NCBI GenBank assembly: GCA_037444685.1
Contig: JBBILX010000004.1
Span: 62,001-126,000, forward strand
Length of the DNA: 64,000 nucleotides
Direction of reading: 5' to 3'
From: UBA964 sp037444685
GTDB taxonomy: Bacteria > Pseudomonadota > Gammaproteobacteria > Steroidobacterales > Steroidobacteraceae
In this document: positions 55,643 through 64,000 of the stretch, in pieces
Layout of the letters: each line of letters starts with the position of its first letter
Position numbering within the stretch: position 1 is the first letter of the stretch
Program-made: the position numbers and the translations under genes
Notes under the pieces: model-generated
Seen by the model: the letters and a program-made list of their open reading frames with translations, nothing else
What the model was told of the DNA's origin: nothing
The model's database searches: none

Positions 55643-56044
55643 ATGACCGATGAGCTGCAGCAACCCGTCTCTGTGGTTCGCGCCGTTTACGCGGCTTTCG
55701 CGCGCGGCGACATGCCCGCCTTCTTCGCGCTGCTGGCCCCCGACATGGTCTGGAACGAGGCGCTTGGCCATCCTTACGGTGGCCGCTACGTCGGGGCGGA
55801 CGCGATCGTCAGGAACGTCCTGACGCCGCTCGCCGCGCAGTGGGACGAATTCACCGCCATCAACGATGGCTTCGTCGCCGAGGGCGATACGGTGGTTTCG
55901 CTTGGCACCTATCGCGGTCTCTGCAAGGCCACCGGCAAGCGGGTCGAGGCACCGTACGCAACCGTGTGGAAAGTCAAGAACGGCAAGGTCGTGTCGCTGC
56001 ACCAGCACACCGACACCGCCCTGTTCTGGAACGCGATGCGCTGA
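55643..56044 (+). CDS. SnoaL-like NTF2-fold protein
   Basis: A 133-residue NTF2/ketosteroid-isomerase-fold protein (VVRAVYAAFARGDMPAFFALLAPDMVWNE, ending VVSLHQHTDTALFWNAMR). It lacks the R-D-D set seen in the epoxide-hydrolase-like gene at 23422. GGAGGAT precedes ATG 55643. Divergent from the phosphoribosyltransferase and convergent with gyrB (7-base gap). Function unknown. Confidence 0.8.
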   Translation: MTDELQQPVSVVRAVYAAFARGDMPAFFALLAPDMVWNEALGHPYGGRYVGADAIVRNVLTPLAAQWDEFTAINDGFVAEGDTVVSLGTYRGLCKATGKRVEAPYATVWKVKNGKVVSLHQHTDTALFWNAMR

Positions 56045-56051
56045 GCCCAGC

Positions 56052-58469
<2,418 letters not shown>

Positions 58470-58493
58470 GCACTGGCTCGTCTGAGAGTTGGT

Positions 58494-59555
58494 CTAGTAT
58501 ACCGTCTCGACCCTCCCCTGTTCCACGTGAAACAGCCTTTCCGGCTGGCCCAGCGGCGTCGCCTCCCTGCTCAACGAGGTCACGACGAGTTGCGCCTCAA
58601 GCGACTGTACCTCGCCGATGAACCCCGCAAGCCGCCCCTCGTCGAGCTCCGCGGCCGGATCGTCGAGCAGAAGCGTGGGAACGACGCCATGATCAGTCTT
58701 GAGCCATTGGAGCTGTGCCAGCGTCAGTGCGACCGCTCCGAGCTTCTGCTGGCCGCGTGACAACACCTCCCGCGCGAGTCGTCCGCGGCAGCGAAGCCGC
58801 AGATCGGCGCGATGAGGGCCAACGGTCGTCATGCCGCGCTCCCGGTCGCGGTTCACGTTGTCTCTGAGCGCCTCGATCAGCGGCCGCTCGGCGTCCCAGC
58901 CCCGATAGAACTGCATCGTGAGTTCGAGGCTCGTCAGCCGCTCGCAAAGCTCGGACCAGCGTGGTGCCAGGGCTTCGACGACGCGCTCTCGTGCCTGCGT
59001 CAACGCTTGACCACTCCGGTCGAGCTCGAGATCCCAAACCTCAGTCCGAAGATCGCCATCCCGCAGCGCCGCGTTTCGTTGTTTCAGTGCCCGCTGGTAT
59101 CGAGTCCATTCAATCGCGAAAGAGGGTTCCACGTGGAACACACCCCAATCGAGCCAGCGACGCCGTCGTGTCGACCCCTCCTCGATGAGTTTATGGACAT
59201 CCGGGTCGATGACCTGCACCGGAAAAGCGGTCGCAAGTTCTGCAAGGGACTCGGGGGCCCGGCCCGACAATCGCGCGCGAATTCCCTCGGCTCGCGAAAG
59301 CTCGATCCCGATGAGGTCCTGGCGCCCGGCCGACTCCACTCGACCCACCACACGAGCCCACGGGTCTCCGCTCGCGATCAGGCGTTCGTTCGATCGGGTG
59401 CGGAACGAGCGACCGCGGCCGAGCAGGAAGATCGCCTCGAGCAAACTGGTTTTCCCAGCGCCGTTGCAACCGTAGATCAGATTGAGCCCAGGGCCAAACT
59501 CCAGCTCGGCCGACCGCAGGCTCCGCAGCTTCTCAATCTCGAGCGTGACCAGCAA
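58494..59555 (-). CDS. recF: DNA replication and repair protein RecF
   Basis: A 353-residue SMC-like ATPase that loads RecA at gaps. Walker A LIYGCNGAGKTSLLEAI at about residues 27-43, signature LSRGQQKLGAVALTLAQ, Walker B LLLDDPAAELDEGRL. The usual Walker B reads LLDD-hydrophobic-x-AELD and is intact. Twenty-four bases before gyrB and 9 after dnaN on the minus strand. Confidence 0.97.
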   Translation of the reverse strand: MLVTLEIEKLRSLRSAELEFGPGLNLIYGCNGAGKTSLLEAIFLLGRGRSFRTRSNERLIASGDPWARVVGRVESAGRQDLIGIELSRAEGIRARLSGRAPESLAELATAFPVQVIDPDVHKLIEEGSTRRRRWLDWGVFHVEPSFAIEWTRYQRALKQRNAALRDGDLRTEVWDLELDRSGQALTQARERVVEALAPRWSELCERLTSLELTMQFYRGWDAERPLIEALRDNVNRDRERGMTTVGPHRADLRLRCRGRLAREVLSRGQQKLGAVALTLAQLQWLKTDHGVVPTLLLDDPAAELDEGRLAGFIGEVQSLEAQLVVTSLSREATPLGQPERLFHVEQGRVETVY

Positions 59556-59564
59556 TCGCCGCGC

Positions 59565-60662
59565 TTACAGCCGCATCGGCATGACGACGTAGCGTGTACT
59601 GCCGACGCCGTGACCGGTGATGAGACAACTGCTGTTGGAGTCCGTCAGACCGACCTGCACGCGTTCGGTGTCGATCGCCGACAGCGCATCGAGCAGATAA
59701 GTGACGTTGAAGCCTATCTCCATTTCTTCGCCGCTGTACAGGACCTCGACTTGATCCTCGGCTTCTTCCTGCTCCGGATTGTGCGCCTGTAAGGTCAGCA
59801 GATCGGTCTTCAAGTGAAGGCGAATGCCGCGGTACTTTTCGTTGGACAGAATTGCGGTGCGTTGTAACGCTTGTCGCAGCGTCTCCCGGTCGGCTTCCAC
59901 GACGCGGCTCGGTCGGGTGGGAATAACTCGCCCATAATCCGGGAAACGTCCGTCTATCAGCTTCGAAGTGAAGCGAATGTCGCCGATTTGGGCGCGAACG
60001 TGATTGGTCCCGATCGCCAGCTCGAGCTGCCCTTCACTGCCGAGACAGCGCTGCAATTCGAGCACGCCCTTGCGCGGTACGATGACCTGCTGCTTCGTTC
60101 CGACCGGCGCCGACAGCGCGATCTCGCACAACGCGAGGCGATGCCCATCGGTGGCCACCGCGCGCAGCGTCGACCCTTCCGCCTCGAGCAGCATGCCGTT
60201 GAGGTAGTAACGCACGTCCTGCTGCGCCATCGAGAAATGGGTCTTGTCGATGAGCCTGCGAAACTCGGCTTGCGCGACGCTGAGGGTCAGCTCGGCATTG
60301 ATCTCTTCGACGATGGGGAACTCGGCCGCGGGCAATGTCGCGAGCGTGAAGCGGCTGCGGCCGCAGCGCAGCGTCGCGCGGTCCGCCTCCGTCATCAACG
60401 TCAGTTGACTGTTGTCGGGCAACGCCCGGCAGATATCGAGCAGCTTGCGGCCAGGCACTGTCACGTCACCAGCCTGCTGTACCTGGACGTCCGTCGCGGC
60501 GACGAGTTCGACCTCGAGGTCCGTTCCAGTGATGCTGAGCCGGTCACTGCGGGCGGAGAGCAGCACGTTGGAGAGCACGGGCATCGTCTGCCGGCGCTCC
60601 ACGACGCCGATCACGCTCTGCAGAGGACCGAGGATCTGTTCGCGAGTGGCCGTCAGCTTCAT
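59565..60662 (-). CDS. dnaN: DNA polymerase III beta (sliding clamp)
   Basis: A 365-residue clamp with three domains. Family features: LLSARSDRLSITGTDLEVEL, GRKLLDICRALPD, FPIVEEINAELTLSVAQAEFRRL (by parts), YYLNGMLLEAEG, ATDGHRLALCE and the C-terminal YVVMPMRL, the conserved ending contacting clamp loader and polymerase. Preceded by the 206-base gap that likely contains the origin. Confidence 0.98.
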   Translation of the reverse strand: MKLTATREQILGPLQSVIGVVERRQTMPVLSNVLLSARSDRLSITGTDLEVELVAATDVQVQQAGDVTVPGRKLLDICRALPDNSQLTLMTEADRATLRCGRSRFTLATLPAAEFPIVEEINAELTLSVAQAEFRRLIDKTHFSMAQQDVRYYLNGMLLEAEGSTLRAVATDGHRLALCEIALSAPVGTKQQVIVPRKGVLELQRCLGSEGQLELAIGTNHVRAQIGDIRFTSKLIDGRFPDYGRVIPTRPSRVVEADRETLRQALQRTAILSNEKYRGIRLHLKTDLLTLQAHNPEQEEAEDQVEVLYSGEEMEIGFNVTYLLDALSAIDTERVQVGLTDSNSSCLITGHGVGSTRYVVMPMRL

Positions 60663-60812
60663 GGTTCTGCTTCTTGAATCTGATTCTTGCGTTTTATGTC
60701 GGAGTGACTAAGAGGCCTGTGGGTCCCTTGGAAAACCGGTTTTTTCCTTTGTAATCAATAATCTAATAGCATGGGTCGGGTGGGCTCTGCTGCATATCGA
60801 CAGAGGATCGCC

Positions 60813-60821
60813 TGTGGATGG
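60813..60821 (-). promoter_or_regulatory. DnaA box (weaker)
   Basis: CCATCCACA on the minus strand, two mismatches to TTATCCACA, inverted relative to the box at 60848. Confidence 0.4.
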
Positions 60822-60847
60822 GCTGAGGACAGGTTCTGCTCCTATCG

Positions 60848-60856
60848 TGATCCACA
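60848..60856 (+). promoter_or_regulatory. DnaA box
   Basis: TGATCCACA, one mismatch to the DnaA consensus TTATCCACA, 12 bases after the dnaA stop; could serve the origin. Confidence 0.5.
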
Positions 60857-60868
60857 GGATAGTCGGCA

Positions 60869-62218
60869 TCATGTCGCAAGGGTTCTCAACAGGTTCGAGT
60901 AATCTTCGCTCATCCGCTGATCTTCATCACGCAGTTCTTTGATGCGCTTGCAGGCATGCAGCACCGTCGTGTGATCACGGCCGCCGAACGCTGCGCCAAT
61001 CTCCGGCAGGCTGTGACTCGTGAGTTCCTTGGCGAGCGCCATCGCCACCTGACGCGGCCGGGCAATCGAGCGGCTCCGGCGTGGTGAGAGCAGGTCCGAC
61101 AGCCTGACTTTGTAATAGTCGGCGACCGTCCGCTGGATGCTCTCGATGGTCACGAGCCGGGCCTGCAGCGACAGCAGGTCGCGGAGCGCCTCCTTGGCGA
61201 AATCCACGGTGATCGGCTGACCGGTGAAGCGAGCGTTCGCGATCACCCGGCGCAAGGCGCCTTCGAGCTCGCGGACGTTCGAGCGGATGCGCTTGGCGAT
61301 GAAGAACGCGACTTCCTCTGGCAACGATATGCCGGCGGCAGCGGCTTTGCTGATCAGGATCGCCGCGCAAGTCTCGAGCTCCGGCGGATCGATCGATACC
61401 GTCAGGCCCCATGAGAAGCGCGATTTCAGGCGCTCCTCGACACCATTGACCTCTTTGGCATGGCGGTCGCACGTCAGCACGACCTGCTGTTGTCCCTCGA
61501 GCAGCGCGTTGAACGTGTGGAAGAACTCCTCCTGGGAACGCTCCTTACCGGCGAAGAACTGGATATCGTCGATCAACAGAGCGTCGAGCGACCGGTACGC
61601 GGCCTTGAATTCGTTCATCGTGTTGTGCTGCAGCGCCTTGACCATGTCACCGACGAACCGCTCGGAGTGCACGTAAGCGACCCGCGCCCGGGGTCTGCGC
61701 GCGAGGATCATGTGACCGATGGCGTGCATCAGGTGCGTCTTGCCGAGACCGGTGCCGCCGTAGAGAAAGAGCGGGTTATAGGCGCGCCCGGGGTTCTCGC
61801 CGACCTGCAGCGCAGCGGCCTTGGCCAATTGATTGCTCTTGCCGACGACGAAATTCTCGAAGGTCGAGTCGGGATTGAGCCGACCGCTGATGACGAGGCC
61901 TTCGGCCAGGCGCGGTAGCGCCGCGGATCGCGACGTCGCGACCGGTGCAGCGGTACCAGTGTTCGTCTCGGTCCGTCGCGAGCCGACCTCGATCGTCACG
62001 ACAGGGGGATCGCCCGCCACGTGCGCACGCAGCAGTTCAGCGATTCGATCCATCAGGTGCTGCCGGACCCAGTCGACGACGAAACTGTTCGGCGCGAGCA
62101 ACTGCAGGGCTCCGGCGCCCTCGATCGACTGGAGGGGCCGCACCCATGTGTTGAACTGCGCCTCGGGCAGCTCGTTCTCGAGCGCCAGGGCGCACTGGGC
62201 CCACAGCGAACGTTCCAC
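60869..62218 (-). CDS. dnaA: Chromosomal replication initiator DnaA
   Basis: A 449-residue initiator. Domain I begins ERSLWAQCALALENELPEAQFNTW; AAA+ domain has Walker A GGTGLGKTHLMHAIG and Walker B LLIDDIQFFAGKERSQEEFF; domain IV has the DNA-binding signature GAAFGGRDHTTVLHACKRI. GTG 62218 is chosen because domain I starts there and the length fits; upstream the frame is open but runs into rpmH on the other strand. Confidence 0.97.
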   Translation of the reverse strand: MERSLWAQCALALENELPEAQFNTWVRPLQSIEGAGALQLLAPNSFVVDWVRQHLMDRIAELLRAHVAGDPPVVTIEVGSRRTETNTGTAAPVATSRSAALPRLAEGLVISGRLNPDSTFENFVVGKSNQLAKAAALQVGENPGRAYNPLFLYGGTGLGKTHLMHAIGHMILARRPRARVAYVHSERFVGDMVKALQHNTMNEFKAAYRSLDALLIDDIQFFAGKERSQEEFFHTFNALLEGQQQVVLTCDRHAKEVNGVEERLKSRFSWGLTVSIDPPELETCAAILISKAAAAGISLPEEVAFFIAKRIRSNVRELEGALRRVIANARFTGQPITVDFAKEALRDLLSLQARLVTIESIQRTVADYYKVRLSDLLSPRRSRSIARPRQVAMALAKELTSHSLPEIGAAFGGRDHTTVLHACKRIKELRDEDQRMSEDYSNLLRTLAT

Positions 62219-62309
62219 GCGGCCGCGCTCCGGGGACTGACGGAAAAACGGGGCCGCAAGTCTATACCCGCTGCACAACCGGCGCACCGCCCGCGCAAGC
62301 CGCGCTGCC

Positions 62310-62338
62310 TTGACACCCCGGCACGGGCTGCTTACCCT
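62310..62338 (+). promoter_or_regulatory. Promoter of rpmH-rnpA-yidD-yidC
   Basis: Perfect -35 TTGACA (62310-62315), 17-base spacer and a weak -10 TACCCT (62333-62338), about 26 bases before the expected leader and rpmH ATG at 62371. Confidence 0.5.
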
Positions 62339-62370
62339 TCCCGGCCTTTTTCTCATGTGATTTCCAAGCC

Positions 62371-62505
62371 ATGAAGCGCACATACCAGCCCAGCAAGGTT
62401 CGCCGCGCCCGCACGCACGGCTTCCGCGCCCGCATGGCGACCGCCAACGGTCGCAAGGTCCTGGCTCGCCGGCGCGCCAAGGGCCGCACAAAGCTGGTGC
62501 CCTGA
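62371..62505 (+). CDS. rpmH: Ribosomal protein bL34
   Basis: A 44-residue large-subunit protein, starting MKRTYQPSKVRRARTHGFR and ending RRRAKGRTKLVP, complete and near-identical in pattern to the universal family. First gene of the plus-strand origin operon, divergent from dnaA. Confidence 0.99.
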   Translation: MKRTYQPSKVRRARTHGFRARMATANGRKVLARRRAKGRTKLVP

Positions 62506-62523
62506 GCGTTTGCCGGCCATCCT

Positions 62524-62928
62524 TTGAGTGTCGGCAGCGATTCGCGCCCCCCGGCTTCCTCCTCGAGGCTGAGCTTTCCGCCGCGCCTACGGGTGCGGCG
62601 CAAGAGCGAGTTCGACGCCGTCTACCGGCGCGGCCAGCGCCTTTCGGACTCGCTGTTCACAGTGGCCTACCTAGTCAACAGCCTCGGTCATCCTCGCCTC
62701 GGCCTCGCGATCGCCGCCCGCGTCGCCGGCGACGCGGTCGACCGCAATCGCATACGCCGCGTCGTGCGTGAATCGTTCCGCCTGGCCCAGGGCGCTCTGC
62801 CGTCCGCCGACTTCGTGATCGGCGCCCGCAGCGGCATTGGCGCTGCCGACAACCGCCGCCTGCGCGGCAGTCTCGACGGGTTATGGCGTCGGGTGCAGCA
62901 GTCATGCGCAAAGTCCTCCAAGGCCTGA
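62524..62928 (+). CDS. rnpA: Ribonuclease P protein component
   Basis: A 134-residue basic protein that binds the RNase P RNA to process tRNA precursors. It shows LRVRRKSEFDAVYRRGQRLSDS and the family signature AVDRNRIRRVVRESFR. It starts at TTG 62524, 18 bases after rpmH, with an N-terminal Ser/Pro-rich extension; a shorter start is possible. It overlaps yidD by 25 bases. Confidence 0.94.
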   Translation: MSVGSDSRPPASSSRLSFPPRLRVRRKSEFDAVYRRGQRLSDSLFTVAYLVNSLGHPRLGLAIAARVAGDAVDRNRIRRVVRESFRLAQGALPSADFVIGARSGIGAADNRRLRGSLDGLWRRVQQSCAKSSKA

Positions 62929-63155
62929 TCCGCCTCTACCAGCTGTTGGTCAGCCCGTACCTCGGGCCGCGCTGCCGTTTTCATCCGACCTGCTCGCACT
63001 ATGCACACGAGGCCATCGCGCGCTACGGTGCGTTGCGTGGCAGCCTGCTTGCACTGCGGCGGATCGGACACTGCCATCCCTGGCATCCGGGCGGACTCGA
63101 TCCGGTGCCAGAGGCGACGCGACCCACTTCGAACCCGGTGACGAAGAACCCGTGA
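62904..63155 (+). CDS. yidD: Membrane protein insertion efficiency factor YidD
   Basis: An 83-residue membrane-associated protein assisting YidC insertion. It shows LIRLYQLLVSPYLGPRCRFHPTCSHYA, split here as YQLLVSPYLGPRCRF and PTCSHYA, and GHCHPWHPGGLDPVP, the family hallmark. ATG 62904 is inside rnpA. Its TGA overlaps the yidC GTG (GTGA). Confidence 0.95.
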   Translation: MRKVLQGLIRLYQLLVSPYLGPRCRFHPTCSHYAHEAIARYGALRGSLLALRRIGHCHPWHPGGLDPVPEATRPTSNPVTKNP

Positions 63156-64000
63156 ACAAGAACGTCCGCGTCTTCCTGTGGCTCGCGCTCGTGCTCGTGC
63201 TGTGGCTCAACTACGAGACCTGGCAGCGCGAGTACGCGCCACCGCCCGCCACGCCGGCCGCCTCGGCCGGCACGCCGTCGACGACGCTGAGCGCGACGAT
63301 CCCGCAGGCCAGCGCGCCGGCCGCCGCGACAGACGACGCTGCTACGCCGGGTGGCCCGAGCACACCGGATCTGCCCCGCGCGGCAGCCGCGCCGCCGGCG
63401 GGCAGTACGACGGGCGCTCCCGCGACTGCGCCAGTCATCCGGGTGCGCACCGACGTGCTCGATGTCGACATCAGTCTCACCGGCGGTGAGCTCAGTCGCG
63501 CCGACCTGCTGGTCTATCCCGTCGTCAAAGGCCAGGAGCGCCGCGTGCGGCTACTGAACCGCGACGGCGCGGGCTTCTACGTGATTCAGAGCGGCCTCGC
63601 CGGTGCCGGCGACGATCCGAGGCCCACCCATCTCGCGCGCTTCGAGTCCGAACTGCGCGATGTGCGGTTACCGGACCTGCTCGACGAACTCCGCGTGCCG
63701 ATGACCTGGAGCGATGGCGCCGGCGTCACGGTAACCAAGAGCTACGTTTTCCGTCGCGGTGAATACCGGATCGGGCTCGAATACACGGTGCAGAACCGCA
63801 GCGCTGCGCCGTGGCAGGCGGCCTCCTACGTGCAGATCCTTCGCGACGATATCCCGGTCGAGCGCTCGATGTTCGACGTCGAGAGCTATGCGTTCAAGGG
63901 TCCGGCGTACTACGACGGCGAGAAGTACCAGAAACTCAAGCTCGACGACGCCGACGACCGCAGCCTGTCACGCGACATCCAGGGCGGCTGGATCGCCGGC
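63152..64000 (+). CDS. yidC: Membrane protein insertase YidC, 3' end outside window
   Basis: First 283 residues only. GTG 63152 (GTGA overlap with yidD). N-terminal membrane helix (VRVFLWLALVLVLWLNYETW), a Pro/Ala/Ser/Thr-rich linker (about 30-95), then the large periplasmic P1 domain of gram-negative YidC (VIRVRTDVLDVDISLTGGEL, YVFRRGEYRIGLEYTVQN). The insertase helices lie beyond the window. The linker is unusually long and Ala-rich. Confidence 0.96.
   Translation, partial: MNKNVRVFLWLALVLVLWLNYETWQREYAPPPATPAASAGTPSTTLSATIPQASAPAAATDDAATPGGPSTPDLPRAAAAPPAGSTTGAPATAPVIRVRTDVLDVDISLTGGELSRADLLVYPVVKGQERRVRLLNRDGAGFYVIQSGLAGAGDDPRPTHLARFESELRDVRLPDLLDELRVPMTWSDGAGVTVTKSYVFRRGEYRIGLEYTVQNRSAAPWQAASYVQILRDDIPVERSMFDVESYAFKGPAYYDGEKYQKLKLDDADDRSLSRDIQGGWIAG

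Larger units (their letters stand above)
60663..60868. other. oriC: Likely replication origin (oriC) between dnaN and dnaA
   Basis: The largest gap in the origin block. It contains DnaA-box-like sites TGATCCACA (60848-60856, 8 of 9 to TTATCCACA) and, reversed, TGTGGATGG (60813-60821, 7 of 9), a weaker TGTGGGTCC at 60719, and an AT-rich stretch about 60735-60771 (runs of T, then AATCAATAATCTAATAG) that could unwind. The dnaA-rpmH gap has no such boxes. Confidence 0.5.

Noticed and set aside
62219..62370. oriC in the dnaA-rpmH gap
   Set aside because: GC-rich, without DnaA boxes or an AT-rich unwinding stretch; only promoter signals seen.
62219..62491. Longer DnaA starting at 62491
   Set aside because: The extension overlaps rpmH antisense and precedes domain I; the GTG at 62218 gives the normal length.

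Overview
The window is high-GC DNA (about two thirds G+C by eye) that is almost fully coding and carries no tRNA, rRNA, CRISPR array or insertion sequence that I can recognise. The right end holds the classical gammaproteobacterial replication-origin block: gyrB-recF-dnaN-dnaA on the minus strand, divergent from rpmH-rnpA-yidD-yidC on the plus strand. glyQ-glyS-plsC lie close by, an order that I recall from pseudomonads. This points to a gammaproteobacterium. The catabolic gene content (P450s, many SDRs, amidohydrolases, a TonB receptor) recalls Steroidobacter/Nevskia-type lineages, but that finer placement is only inference.

Region 1 (1-8823) holds two giant multifunctional enzymes of the 3-hydroxypropionate route, a propionyl-CoA synthase (5' end outside the window) and a bifunctional malonyl-CoA reductase, coupled by a GTGA overlap. 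Together they would turn malonyl-CoA into propionyl-CoA. A two-domain VOC protein follows. Region 2 (9859-16310) is a molybdenum hydroxylase cluster of the CO-dehydrogenase-like type: a form II large subunit divergent from coxG, small subunit, medium subunit, MoxR ATPase and a VWA protein. A Dabb protein and a cytochrome c/PQQ quinoprotein follow.

Region 3 (18667-32863) is an accessory catabolic island. A luciferase-like monooxygenase, a VOC protein, an MFS transporter and an Lrp-type regulator precede a tight ten-gene run: P450, limonene-epoxide-hydrolase-like protein, SDR, ACMSD-like amidohydrolase, second amidohydrolase, second P450, SDR, ThuA-like protein, SDR and a TonB-dependent receptor (frame-broken in this sequence). 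It looks like uptake plus oxidation/epoxidation/hydrolysis of an unidentified hydrophobic compound and is the best candidate here for an undescribed pathway.

Region 4 (32920-48060) is mixed: a GNAT acetyltransferase, MscS channel, SDR, methionine aminopeptidase, then the nitrogen-control block ntrC-ntrB-DUF4124-glnA with a readable sigma-54 promoter, two NtrC sites 31 bp apart and a strong terminator. An Xre/RES toxin-antitoxin pair with an apparently leaderless promoter and a complete tripartite RND efflux operon follow. Region 5 (48183-64000) is housekeeping: glyQS, plsC, several small or damaged genes (a CpcT-like gene with two compensating shifts, a DUF167 gene fused tail-to-tail with a membrane-protein gene), a DUF3365 haem protein, a DUF481 protein, a phosphoribosyltransferase, an NTF2-like protein and the origin block. 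A likely oriC lies between dnaN and dnaA.
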